Assembly (NCBI RefSeq): GCF_030684895.1 | Contig: NZ_JAUXXP010000017.1 | Location: forward strand, 120,195-184,194 | DNA length: 64,000 bases | Direction: 5' to 3' | Source: Pseudomonas sp. | Lineage (GTDB): Bacteria; Pseudomonadota; Gammaproteobacteria; Pseudomonadales; Pseudomonadaceae | Shown: positions 38,109-46,421 of the stretch, one piece after another | Position numbering within the stretch: the first letter of the stretch is position 1 | Layout of the letters: each line of letters starts with the position of its first letter | Made by a program: the position numbers and the translations under genes | The notes under the pieces: model-generated | The model's database searches: none | The model's input: only the letters and a program-made list of their open reading frames with translations | What the model was told of the DNA's origin: nothing

Positions 38109-38113
38109 TGACT

Positions 38114-38146
38114 AACGCCTGGCCAGTTAGAGACTGGTCAGGCGTT
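38114..38146. terminator. Terminator between aguA and the convergent chemoreceptor gene
   Basis: AACGCCTGGCCAGT pairs with ACTGGTCAGGCGTT (one G-U pair) around TAGAG, followed by CTTAGTC. It lies between two convergent stops and probably serves both. Confidence 0.7.
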
Positions 38147-38147
38147 C

Positions 38148-39464
38148 TTAGTCCTGCATGGCCTGGGTGAACTGCCCTATCGCATCCACTACGCGCTGCG
38201 CTTCATCACGAATTTCCAGCATCACCTCACCGGCTTTGCTCGCCAGCAGCACGCCCTGCTCCGCCCTCTGCTTACTGCCATCCATGCCACCAACGGCCTG
38301 CAAGGCCAGATCATGGTTGAGGCGCACCACTTCATTGATTTCCACCGTGGCCTGGCTGGTACGCGCGGCGAGGTTGCGCACCTCATCGGCCACCACGGCA
38401 AAGCCGCGCCCTTGCTCGCCGGCACGCGCCGCTTCGATGGCCGCGTTAAGGGCCAGCAGGTTGGTTTGCTCGGCAATCCCGCGGATTACCTGGACGATGC
38501 TGCTGATGCGCTCTGACTGCGCACTCAAAGCCTCGATATTGCTGGCAACCTTTACCAGTTCATCGGCAATACCGCGCACCACCTGTACGGTTTCTTCTAC
38601 TGTTTGCGCGCCCTTGACCGCACTGGCATCCGTCTCTCGAGCGATATCAAAGGCCAGTTGGGCGGCAGCAGACTCGGCCTCGCGACGCTCCACCTGATTG
38701 GTAATATCACTGGCAAACTTGACCACCCCATACAAACGGCCGCTGGCGTCATACAGCGGGTTATAGGTGGCGCGCAACCACACCACACGGCCGCTTTTGG
38801 CCACGCGCTTGAAGCGGTCGGCAATAAACTCGCCCTGGTTCAGGCGCTGCCAGAACCGCCGATAACCATCACTTGCAGCCTCATCATGGGTGCAAAACTG
38901 GCGGTGATGCACGCCGCGCACCTCCTCCAGCCGATAACCCATGGTGCTGAGGAAATTCTCATTGGCATCCTGCACCTCGCCAGCCAGATTGAATTCGATC
39001 ACCGCGGTGGAGCGGTTGATCGCCTTCAGATAGCTCTCGTGCTGATGCTCGGTATGCATGCGCGCAGTGATGTCGGCGGCCAGCTTGATCACCTTGATAA
39101 CCTTGCCCTGGGCATCGCGCACCGGCAGGTAGCTGGCCTCCAGCCAGATCTCACGGCCGCCCTTGGCAATGCGCATATAGCGGTCACTGAAGCTCTCGCC
39201 ATCGGCCAAACGCCGCCAGAACTGCGCATAAGCCGGGCTCGCCACCTGCTCTTTAGTGCAGAACAGTCGGTGCTGCTGGCCGCGAAGTTCTTCCAGGCGG
39301 TAGCCCATGGTGGCGAGAAACGGCGGGTTGGCATCGAGAATCTCGCCCTGGGCGGTGAACTCGATCATGGCGAAGGTTTGCCGGATGGCCCCGATAACCT
39401 GCTGACTGGTTGCCAGTTGCAACTGGCATTGCTGCAACTCACTGCGAAGCTGTGATCCGAACAT
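38148..39464 (-). CDS. Soluble PAS-PAS methyl-accepting chemotaxis protein (BdlA-like)
   Basis: A 438-residue cytoplasmic receptor with no TM segment. Two similar PAS domains (about residues 20-130 and 140-255, each with a TMGYRLEE motif and a FCTKEQ/FCTHDE segment) precede a short MCP signalling domain with the hairpin [23 protein letters not shown]. This layout matches BdlA of P. aeruginosa, which links PAS sensing to biofilm dispersal through c-di-GMP phosphodiesterases. The start at 39464 ([12 protein letters not shown]) has GAGG 9 nt upstream; the longer frame to 39560 is unlikely. Whether it is proteolytically activated like BdlA is unknown. Confidence 0.9.
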   Translation of the reverse strand: MFGSQLRSELQQCQLQLATSQQVIGAIRQTFAMIEFTAQGEILDANPPFLATMGYRLEELRGQQHRLFCTKEQVASPAYAQFWRRLADGESFSDRYMRIAKGGREIWLEASYLPVRDAQGKVIKVIKLAADITARMHTEHQHESYLKAINRSTAVIEFNLAGEVQDANENFLSTMGYRLEEVRGVHHRQFCTHDEAASDGYRRFWQRLNQGEFIADRFKRVAKSGRVVWLRATYNPLYDASGRLYGVVKFASDITNQVERREAESAAAQLAFDIARETDASAVKGAQTVEETVQVVRGIADELVKVASNIEALSAQSERISSIVQVIRGIAEQTNLLALNAAIEAARAGEQGRGFAVVADEVRNLAARTSQATVEINEVVRLNHDLALQAVGGMDGSKQRAEQGVLLASKAGEVMLEIRDEAQRVVDAIGQFTQAMQD

Positions 39465-39571
39465 GCGAAGCGCCTCAAGATGGGCAAGATTTGCGCAGGG
39501 CACGCGGCACGGTGATTCATCCCTGATCCAACCAGCGTATCGACACACTGTGGTTAACATTTAGCCCAGTT

Positions 39572-41293
39572 TCACTGCGGGCGCATGGCTCGCGCTGTAC
39601 TTTCCGCATCCAGGGTGCGCAGGGCCTGGTATTGGCTGACAAATACCTGCCCAGTAAAGCGCTCAAAAAAGTCCGAGCGGCGCAAGCGATCCATCACTGG
39701 CCCCTTCACCTCTGCCAGGTGCAACTGTACGCCGGCGCTGTACAGGCGTTCGCTGATCGCCTCCAGGGTATCCAGGGCACTGGCATCAATCAGGTTGACC
39801 CCGGAGCACATCAGCACCAGATGACGCACGCCAGAGCGCGTGGCGATCAGTGCAGCGATACGCTCTTCCAGGTAGCGCGCATTGGGGAAGTACAGGCTTT
39901 CATCGACGCGCAGCGACAGCACGCTGGGGCTTTCCACCACCTTGTAGCGCTCAACATTGCGGAAATGCTCGCTGCCCGGCACCTGGCCGACCACCGCCAT
40001 ATGCGGGCGGCTGGTGCGCCAGAGAAACAGCAGCAGCGACAAGCCGACGCCAAGCACAATGCCCGCCTCGACGCCGTGCAACAGCACCCCCAGCAGCGTG
40101 GCCAGTTGTGCGGCGCCTTCCTGCCGCGAATAACGCCAGGTGCGGCGGATGCTGGGCAGGTCAATCAGCCCCAGCACCGCGACGATAATGCTCGCCGCCA
40201 ACACCGTCTGCGGCAGGTGCTGCAGCAACGGCGCCAGGCCCAACACCGCCGCCAGCATCAGGCCGGCGGCAAACACGCCGACCAACGGCGTGGCCACGTT
40301 ACTTTGCAACGCCAGCGCCGAACGCGAGAAGCTCGCCGCCACCGGCATGCCACCACTGCAGGCAGCGGCCACGTTCGCCGCGCCCTGGCCAAGCAATTCC
40401 AGATCCGGATTGACCGACTGACGTTTGCGCATCGCCAGGCTCTGGGCGATGGACACCGACTCGACAAAGCCCACCAAGGCAATCAACACGGCCGCCGGCA
40501 GTAACTCGCGCAGCAAGCCCAACTCCAGGCTCGGCAGCGCCAGCGGCGGTAGACCCGCCGCCACCGTGCCGACCACGCGCACGCCAGAGGCCTCCAGTTG
40601 CAGCAGCGCGCCAAGGGCCATCGCCAGCAGCATTAACAACAATGCACTCAGCTGCCTGATGCGCAGCGCCAGGGTTTCAGGCAAGCCGAACAGACCGAGA
40701 TTACGCAGCAGCACCAGCAACGCCAGGCTGCCCAAACCCAGCAGCAGCGTCGGCAGGTGCAGCGCCGGCAACTGCGCATACAGCCCGGGCAGCACCTGCA
40801 ACAGCGTCAGGCCATCGACCGAAATGCCCAGCAAGTACTTGAACTGGCTGACCGCAATCAACAGCGCCGAACCGCTGACAAAACCGGAAATCACCGGATG
40901 ACTGAGGAAGTTGGCTACAAAGCCCATGCGCAGCAGACCCATCAGCAACAGCAACACGCCGACCAGTAGGGTCAGGGTGGTGGCCGCCACCAGATAAGCC
41001 GCGCTACCGGCGGCAGCCACTGGGGCCAAGGCCGCAGCGGTCATCAACGACAGCACCGCCACCGGCCCGAACGACAGCGCCACCCCTGGGCTGGCGCCGA
41101 TCAAGGCATACACAACCAACGGCAGAATGCTCGCGTACAACCCCGCCACTGCCGGCAAACCGGCCAGCTGCGCATAGGCCAGCGCTTGTGGCACCAGCAA
41201 CAGGCAGACCAGGCAGGCAGCCAGCAGATCGCGACCGGCCTGGTCGCGGTCATAACCGCGCAAGGTATTCAGCAATGGCCACTTAGAGAACAT
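39572..41293 (-). CDS. SulP-family anion transporter with STAS domain
   Basis: A 573-residue inner-membrane transporter. About 10-12 TM helices fill residues 20-430, with the SulP entry motif LPAVAGLYASILPLVVYALIG shortly after the first helix and NPDLELLGQGAANVAAACSGG in the middle. A cytoplasmic STAS domain follows at about 455-560 (SVLSLRVDESLYFPNARYLEE). SulP proteins carry sulfate, bicarbonate or other anions. The gene's first 11 bp overlap the end of the persulfide-dioxygenase-like gene, so it belongs to the sulfur operon; sulfate or sulfite export or import is inferred. Confidence 0.92.
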   Translation of the reverse strand: MFSKWPLLNTLRGYDRDQAGRDLLAACLVCLLLVPQALAYAQLAGLPAVAGLYASILPLVVYALIGASPGVALSFGPVAVLSLMTAAALAPVAAAGSAAYLVAATTLTLLVGVLLLLMGLLRMGFVANFLSHPVISGFVSGSALLIAVSQFKYLLGISVDGLTLLQVLPGLYAQLPALHLPTLLLGLGSLALLVLLRNLGLFGLPETLALRIRQLSALLLMLLAMALGALLQLEASGVRVVGTVAAGLPPLALPSLELGLLRELLPAAVLIALVGFVESVSIAQSLAMRKRQSVNPDLELLGQGAANVAAACSGGMPVAASFSRSALALQSNVATPLVGVFAAGLMLAAVLGLAPLLQHLPQTVLAASIIVAVLGLIDLPSIRRTWRYSRQEGAAQLATLLGVLLHGVEAGIVLGVGLSLLLFLWRTSRPHMAVVGQVPGSEHFRNVERYKVVESPSVLSLRVDESLYFPNARYLEERIAALIATRSGVRHLVLMCSGVNLIDASALDTLEAISERLYSAGVQLHLAEVKGPVMDRLRRSDFFERFTGQVFVSQYQALRTLDAESTARAMRPQ

Positions 41294-42179
41294 TCAACGG
41301 CACCTTGAGGTAACGCACGCCATTATCTTCAGCCGGAGGCAGATGGCCGCCACGCATATTCACCTGTACCGCAGGCAGCATCAGCGCGGGCATGCCCAGG
41401 CTGGCATCGCGGGCCTGACGCATGGCGACAAAGGCCTCTTCATCGATGCCCTGGTGCACATGCACGTTATGCGCGCGCTGCTCGGCCACCGTGGTCTGGT
41501 AGCGGTGCTGCGCGCGCCCGGGCGCCAGGTAATCGTGGCACATGAATAGCTGGGTGCTGCCTGGCAGGGCAAACAGCCGGGCAATCGAGCGATACAGGGC
41601 GCGCGCATCGCCACCGGGAAAGTCGCAGCGCGCGGTGCCGTAATCCGGCATAAACAGGGTGTCGCCAACAAACGCCGCAGCGCCGATCAGGTAGGTCATG
41701 CAGGCCGGGGTATGCCCTGGCGTGTGCAAGGCGCGGGCGTTTAGCGAACCGATCTGAAACACCTGATCGTCCTTAAACAGCAGATCAAACTGACGGCCAT
41801 CGACAGCGAACTCGCCGCCGGCATTGAACAGCTTGCCGAAGGTGTTCTGCACCACACGGATCTGCTCGCCAATGGCCAACTGGCCACCCAGAGCAGCCTT
41901 GAGATAGGGCGCGGCAGACAGGTGATCGGCATGCACGTGGGTTTCCAGCAGCCACTGCACGCGCAGGCCCTGCTCGCGCACGTAGGCGATCAGCCGGTCG
42001 GCGCTGGCCGTCGCGGTGCGCCCGGCAGCCGCGTCGTAATCCAGCACCGAATCGATAATGGCGCACTGCGCGGTGGCCGGATCACTGACTACATAGCTGT
42101 AGGTCGAGGTGGCGGGGTCGAAAAAAGCCTGGATATTCGCGGGCAAAGGCCCACCAGAAGTTGTTGATGCAAGGCTCAT
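41283..42179 (-). CDS. Persulfide-dioxygenase-like metallo-beta-lactamase-fold protein (Blh/ETHE1 type)
   Basis: A 298-residue MBL-fold enzyme. Metal ligands: ETHVHADHLSAAP (HxHxDH), LHTPGHTPAC, FVGDTLFMPDYGTARCDFPGG and MCHDY. The GTARCDFPGGDA segment is the mark of the Blh/ETHE1 persulfide dioxygenase group, which oxidises glutathione persulfide to sulfite with one mononuclear iron. The ATG at 42179 overlaps the preceding stop (ATGA). No rhodanese domain is fused. Placed after an ArsR regulator and two YeeE/YedE genes, it fits a sulfide-detoxification operon of the BigR type. Confidence 0.92.
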   Translation of the reverse strand: MSLASTTSGGPLPANIQAFFDPATSTYSYVVSDPATAQCAIIDSVLDYDAAAGRTATASADRLIAYVREQGLRVQWLLETHVHADHLSAAPYLKAALGGQLAIGEQIRVVQNTFGKLFNAGGEFAVDGRQFDLLFKDDQVFQIGSLNARALHTPGHTPACMTYLIGAAAFVGDTLFMPDYGTARCDFPGGDARALYRSIARLFALPGSTQLFMCHDYLAPGRAQHRYQTTVAEQRAHNVHVHQGIDEEAFVAMRQARDASLGMPALMLPAVQVNMRGGHLPPAEDNGVRYLKVPLNVL

Positions 42180-42610
42180 AAAGTCCGCCCCAGCGTAGCA
42201 GTACGACGCTCCAGCAGAGCAAATAGCAGCATGCCGACGAGCATCGCCGCCACAAACAGCAGCACTTGCCAGCGCCCGGTAAGCAGAATCGCCACGGCTG
42301 GCCCCGGACAAATACCGGCAATCCCCCAGCCGATACCGAACAACAGGCTGCCGCCGATCAACCGGCGATCCAGCTCACGCTTACCCGGCAACTGCATCGG
42401 TGCACCGAGCAGACTGCTGCGCTGCGCGCGCGCCCAACTGAACGGCAGAAACGCCACGCCAATCGCCGCCACCATCACCAGAGCCAGCGATGGGTCCCAG
42501 GCGCCTGCCAGGTCGAGAAACGCCAGCACCTTGGCCGGGTTGGCCATGCCTGCGCTAAGCAGGCCGATGCCAAAAATCAGCCCGGCAAGAAACGCCATCA
42601 GTTTGCGCAT
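42176..42610 (-). CDS. YeeE/YedE-family membrane protein, second half (PmpB-like)
   Basis: A 144-residue inner-membrane protein with four TM helices. It begins MRKLMAFLAGLIFGIGLLSAG, with the conserved small-residue motif GLLSAGMANPAKVLAFLDL, and includes GIGWGIAGICPGPAVA with the conserved Cys of this family, proposed for sulfur-atom relay in thiosulfate/sulfide transporters. Full-length YeeE proteins are about twice this size; here the function is split over two adjacent genes. Start at 42610. ATGA overlap with the persulfide-dioxygenase-like gene, 2 bp after the first-half gene. Confidence 0.88.
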   Translation of the reverse strand: MRKLMAFLAGLIFGIGLLSAGMANPAKVLAFLDLAGAWDPSLALVMVAAIGVAFLPFSWARAQRSSLLGAPMQLPGKRELDRRLIGGSLLFGIGWGIAGICPGPAVAILLTGRWQVLLFVAAMLVGMLLFALLERRTATLGRTL

Positions 42611-42612
42611 GT

Positions 42613-43044
42613 TCAAGCCCCCAGCAGATGACGCAGGACAAACACCGTGACGAAACCGGCGGCCATAAAGCTCAAGGTGGCGGCCAGTGAGCGCGGTGAC
42701 AGCCGCGCTAAACCACAGACGCCATGCCCGCTGGTGCAACCCGCGCCATAACGGGTGCCAATACCGACCAACAATCCGGCAACGGTCAACGCCAGCCAGC
42801 TGCTGTGAAGTTCAATCTCTGGCAGGCGGGCAAACAGCTGCCAGAGCAGCGGGGCAAGCAACACACCGAGGAGAAACAGAGCCTTCTCGCCCATGCCCTC
42901 ACCACGCTCCAGCAGACTGCCGAGCAGGCCGCTGATGCCGGCAACCCGGCCATTCATCACGACGAACAGGCTGGCGGCCAGGCCGATCAGCGCACCGCCG
43001 ACTAAAGCGCTCCAGGGCGTGAAGTTGTACCAGTCGATGCTCAT
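42613..43044 (-). CDS. YeeE/YedE-family membrane protein, first half (PmpA-like)
   Basis: A 143-residue protein with four TM helices and the family motifs GGALIGLAASLFVVMNGRVAGISGL and GTRYGAGCTSGHGVCGLARLSPRS, with the conserved Cys pair. Paired with the next gene it should form the complete transporter for a sulfur compound. Its ATG overlaps the regulator stop (ATGA), so it is co-translated with the regulator. Confidence 0.9.
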   Translation of the reverse strand: MSIDWYNFTPWSALVGGALIGLAASLFVVMNGRVAGISGLLGSLLERGEGMGEKALFLLGVLLAPLLWQLFARLPEIELHSSWLALTVAGLLVGIGTRYGAGCTSGHGVCGLARLSPRSLAATLSFMAAGFVTVFVLRHLLGA

Positions 43045-43367
43045 GATTCATCACCTGCGCAAAAAAGTTGATACAGGGTATTGATCACCGCCAGCGCAGC
43101 CGGGCTGCTGATGCAGTAATAGACCTGCTTGCCCTCGCGGCGGGTCGCCACCAGCCCTTCACGGCGCAGCACCGCCAACTGCTGCGACAGGGTCGGCTGC
43201 TGAATGCCCAAGAGCGCCTCGAGCTCACTGACATTGCGCTCACCCTGGGACAATTGACACAGCAATAGCAGTCGATCCGGATTGCCCAGGGCCTTAAGCA
43301 GCTGTCCAGCGGCGTCAGCATTAGCGCGCAGCTGCTGGATATCGAACGAGGGTTGTTCTGGTGTCAT
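43041..43367 (-). CDS. ArsR-family regulator, BigR/SqrR type
   Basis: A 108-residue winged-helix repressor: LLKALGNPDRLLLLCQLSQGERNVSELE, recognition helix QQPTLSQQLAVLRREGLVATRREG, then YYCISSPAA. Three Cys are present: one in LLLCQLS, one in VYYCIS, one in LFCAGDES near the C-terminus. BigR and SqrR sense persulfides by forming a di- or tetrasulfide between one Cys in the LLxCxLxxGE helix and one near the C-terminal helix; both positions are filled here. First gene of the sulfide operon, so it is probably autoregulated. Confidence 0.9.
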   Translation of the reverse strand: MTPEQPSFDIQQLRANADAAGQLLKALGNPDRLLLLCQLSQGERNVSELEALLGIQQPTLSQQLAVLRREGLVATRREGKQVYYCISSPAALAVINTLYQLFCAGDES

Positions 43368-43455
43368 GGTGGCAAGCTCAATTAAGATAAAAACAATCTA
43401 TTCTTTTATATATTGATTAGCAAGCCCTGCAACTGACACCCGCATAATCGGCAGA
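43368..43455 (-). promoter_or_regulatory. AT-rich promoter region of the sulfide operon
   Basis: An AT-rich stretch at 43381-43420 contrasts with the GC-rich surroundings. On the minus strand TTGCTA and TAGATT are 17 bp apart, a possible sigma-70 promoter, and imperfect AATC/GATT half-sites overlap it. This is where the ArsR-type regulator would be expected to bind. Confidence 0.4.
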
Positions 43456-43459
43456 CATA

Positions 43460-43488
43460 AAAAAACCCGGAACAGAGTCCGGGTTTCC
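43460..43488 (-). terminator. Terminator of the OprD-type porin gene
   Basis: AAACCCGGA and TCCGGGTTT form a 9-bp stem around ACAGAG. On the minus strand the stem is followed by a run of T. It lies about 55 bp past the porin stop. Confidence 0.8.
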
Positions 43489-43540
43489 TGTGCTGCTCAG
43501 GCTGGGCTGGATGCAACAGCTCAGCCTGCAACTACCACAA

Positions 43541-44803
43541 TCAGAGCAGTGGCAGGGTGTAGCTGACGATCAGACGGTTTTCGTCGATGTCGCGGCTGAA
43601 GTTGTTGCGCACGGTCGCATTGCGCCAGCGCACACCCAGGTTCTTCAGGGCGCCTTCTTGGAATACATACATCAGTTCAGTGTTGCGCTCACGCTCTTTA
43701 CCCTCAGAAACGTTGCGACCACGGTCGATGTTGTCGCCCGTCAGGAAGCGCGTCATAAAGGTCAAACCAGGCACGCCAACAGAAGCAAAGTCGAAGTCAT
43801 AACGTGCTTGGTAGGACTTCTCGTCCTTGGCAGCGAAGTTGCCGATCTGCACATAGTTGACCAGGAACGGGTCCGTACCACCGACATAGGCGAAACCGGT
43901 GTCACCGCTCATTTTCTGGTAGCCCAGGCCAAATTTATGCGCACTCAGGCTGTAGGTAACCATCGCGCCGAAGGCCTTGTTATCGACATTGCTCAGACCA
44001 TCATCGGTGGAACGGGCATAACGCACGTCGGTCTTCAGGCTCTGCTTGTCGCCCAGCGGCAGGACATGCACCAGGTTGAAGGAGTGCTGCTTGTACAGGT
44101 CTTCCAGATTGGAATAGTAATAGCCCGCCGTCAGGTCCTTGGTCAGCTTGTAGCTACCACCGGCAAAGACAAACTCGTTGGCATTGTTAGCACTGTTGCC
44201 ACCCTTGAAGCTGATACCGCTGTGGGTATAGGTGTTCAGGGTCATGTCTTCATAGTCTTGCGAGTTGCGGTTGTTGACCTCGTCGAGGTAACCGGCATCC
44301 AGGGTCAGGCCGTCAATTTCCTGGGAGACCAGGTTACCGCCGCGGAAGATTTGCGGCAGCAAACGACCGTCGCTGGAGGCAATCGCCTGGTTCTTGAACT
44401 GCATCTGGCCAACGCGCAGGGTGCTGTTGGAGACCTTGGCCTTGGCCGCTACAGCCAGACCTGAGTAGTTATCTTGCGAGCCACCGGAACGATCCGGCAC
44501 CAGCAGGTCACTGCCGGCGGTGCCATCGCCGGAATCCAGCTTGAAGCCGAACATGCCTATAGCATCGGCGCCGAAACCGACGGTGCCATCAGTGAAGCCG
44601 GAGTTTGCCCGCAAGATAAAACCCTGCGCCCACTCTTCACGCTTGTTCTGCCCAGCGTCTTCACGGAAATCGCGATTGAAGTAGAAGTTGCGTGCCTCGA
44701 GGGTGGCAGTGCTGTCGCCAATAAAGTCAGCATGGGCGGCTTGGCTCAGGGACAAGCCCAGGGTGCTGGCAGCGACGGCCAGGGCCAGGGAGGTCTTTCT
44801 CAT
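43541..44803 (-). CDS. OprD-family outer-membrane porin (OprE-like)
   Basis: A 420-residue outer-membrane channel. The signal peptide is MRKTSLALAVAASTLGLSLSQ, with cleavage near AHA|DFIGDS; the mature N-terminus DSTATLEARNFYFNRDFRE is the OprD hallmark. The remaining sequence alternates beta strands and turns, with KNQAIASSDGRLLPQIFRGG (constriction loop region) and ends SYTLPLL. GGAG lies 8 nt before the ATG at 44803; the frame extends upstream without support. The place beside aguBA and the PAS-GGDEF gene matches oprE (PA0291) in P. aeruginosa. Substrate unknown; family members take up amino acids or organic acids. Confidence 0.9.
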   Translation of the reverse strand: MRKTSLALAVAASTLGLSLSQAAHADFIGDSTATLEARNFYFNRDFREDAGQNKREEWAQGFILRANSGFTDGTVGFGADAIGMFGFKLDSGDGTAGSDLLVPDRSGGSQDNYSGLAVAAKAKVSNSTLRVGQMQFKNQAIASSDGRLLPQIFRGGNLVSQEIDGLTLDAGYLDEVNNRNSQDYEDMTLNTYTHSGISFKGGNSANNANEFVFAGGSYKLTKDLTAGYYYSNLEDLYKQHSFNLVHVLPLGDKQSLKTDVRYARSTDDGLSNVDNKAFGAMVTYSLSAHKFGLGYQKMSGDTGFAYVGGTDPFLVNYVQIGNFAAKDEKSYQARYDFDFASVGVPGLTFMTRFLTGDNIDRGRNVSEGKERERNTELMYVFQEGALKNLGVRWRNATVRNNFSRDIDENRLIVSYTLPLL

Positions 44804-45276
44804 TATGTGTTCTCCAGTTGTGTGTGGTTGCACATCGGCGCGGGTACTGTCTTCAGCCTATGAAGCGGCAGGCGCGCACCGAATTCGGGGGTTATTGCAG
44901 GGCCAGACGCTGGGCAGGCGAACAGCTGCCCCAGCCAGGGGCCGTGCAACAACCGAAATCAGGTGAGCGCGTGAAGGCAGTCAGCGCGAGCTGGGGAATG
45001 AGGACGTAGCAGCGGACAGGTGAACATCATGGCGCAGGTCTCTTCATTTTTATTGTCGGCCAATAAACCTGGCCGTTATACGCTGAGCCCTACGCAGATA
45101 CTGTGCCAGCGGCCAAAAGCAGCCCGCCAACGCCTCTATTACAAGGCTTCCCAGGGTTATAGGAGGATTTTTGTAGGCCTAAGGAAGAGGCAATAAGCGG
45201 TTTTTTGCCTATGGCAAAACGTAAAAAGGCGGGTTATCGCCAACAGGCCGAGCCAGCCGTATGCCAGCGCGCGTGG
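44804..45276. other. Porin upstream region, no further gene seen
   Basis: About 470 bp between the porin start and the stop of the diguanylate cyclase gene. I see no convincing coding frame. The length suggests a regulated porin promoter, but no operator stands out. Near the far end a short hairpin, TTTTGCC-TAT-GGCAAAA at 45203-45219, could terminate the cyclase gene. Confidence 0.5.
45203..45219. terminator. Short hairpin downstream of the PAS-GGDEF gene
   Basis: TTTTGCC and GGCAAAA form a 7-bp stem with a 3-nt loop, flanked by T and A runs. It lies about 60 bp past the stop of the cyclase gene on the minus strand. Confidence 0.4.
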
Positions 45277-46248
45277 TTAGTCAGCCACAACCTGATTTTT
45301 GCCCTGGCGTTTGGCCTGGTACATCGCGGCATCGGCGCGCGCATACAGGGCATCCAGGCTGGTGTCTTCAGGTCGCAGGCTGGTCAGGCCCAGACTCATG
45401 GTCACACCGAAAGTCGCGCCCTCATGGTTAAAGCTCAGACGGCGCACCTCGCGCTGCAAACGCTCGGCTATCTGCTCGGCCAGCTCCGGCTCGCAACGTG
45501 GAAACAGCGCGGCAAACTCCTCACCCCCGATACGCCCGAACAGATCGCCACGGCGCAATGTAGTGGCGCCGCTGTAGGCCAGACGCTGTAGTACCTGATC
45601 GCCCATCTGATGGCCATAGCGGTCGTTGATCTGCTTGAAGTCATCGAGATCGAGCAGCAGAAAGGCCAGTGGGCTGCCGTATTCGCGAGCCTGCTCAAAC
45701 TCACGCTGGGCGCACTCGAAGAAGTGCCGACGGTTGCTGCTCTGGGTCAGCACATCGGTGGTGGCCAGGCGGTGCAACTCGCCTTCCAGCTGCTTCTTCT
45801 CGGTGATGTCTTCGGCGATGCCGACGATGATATGCGGCTTGCCCGGCGAACTTTCACGGCTGACAAAGCACTTGTCGCTGAGCCAGCGCAACTGGCCGTC
45901 AGCGCGGATGATGCGGTACTCGCGGGCCTCGACCGCACCGGTTTCCAGCACCTGGGCAAGGCTTTCGGCGGCGTATTCCAGGTCATCCGGGTAGATGCTG
46001 TTGCGCCACTCATCATAGCCAGCCAGCAGCAGCGCGGTTGAGCGACCGAAGATCCGCTCATAGGCAGGACTGACGTAGATCACCCGCTGAGCGCCCCAGT
46101 CAAATGCCCAGAGCACCGCGTTGACACTGCCCAACAAGGTGCTGAACAGCTGCTCGCGTTCCTGCAGGCGCGCCACCTCGGCGCGGGTATGCAACAGCGC
46201 CAGGGTCAACTCTTCCTGTTCGAGCTGCTCTCTACTGACTTCATCCAT
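45277..46248 (-). CDS. PAS-GGDEF diguanylate cyclase
   Basis: A 323-residue cytoplasmic protein. A coiled segment (residues 1-35) leads into a PAS domain of the PAS_3 type (LGSVNAVLWAFDWGAQRVIYVSP, GEL-RWL type sheet, VGIAEDITEKKQLEG) and a GGDEF domain with RIGGEEFAALF near residue 238. An I-site RRGD lies five residues before GGEEF. It should make c-di-GMP. The ATG at 46248 is used; a GTG at 46260 is possible. No SD is obvious for either. Corresponds in place to PA0290. Confidence 0.92.
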   Translation of the reverse strand: MDEVSREQLEQEELTLALLHTRAEVARLQEREQLFSTLLGSVNAVLWAFDWGAQRVIYVSPAYERIFGRSTALLLAGYDEWRNSIYPDDLEYAAESLAQVLETGAVEAREYRIIRADGQLRWLSDKCFVSRESSPGKPHIIVGIAEDITEKKQLEGELHRLATTDVLTQSSNRRHFFECAQREFEQAREYGSPLAFLLLDLDDFKQINDRYGHQMGDQVLQRLAYSGATTLRRGDLFGRIGGEEFAALFPRCEPELAEQIAERLQREVRRLSFNHEGATFGVTMSLGLTSLRPEDTSLDALYARADAAMYQAKRQGKNQVVAD

Positions 46249-46421
46249 AACGACCGCCACTGCACTCAGTTGCTAGGCAATGGTTGAAGCATACGCCAGA
46301 AATAAAAAACGGTCGGGAGGCATTTTTAACGTCGCGCAGCGACGACCTGGAGGGTGCACCGCCACGGATGGCAGGCCATAACGAGCCCGCCGAGCGGCGG
46401 GCTTGAGCAACATCGGCGGCG

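Noticed and set aside
45205..45591. A 128-codon + strand frame at the end of the PAS-GGDEF gene
   Set aside because: It mostly lies antisense to the GGDEF domain and has no RBS.
46383..46405. Terminator downstream of desA
   Set aside because: AGCCCGCC/GGCGGGCT makes a stem, but no U-tract follows on the minus strand; left out as too weak.
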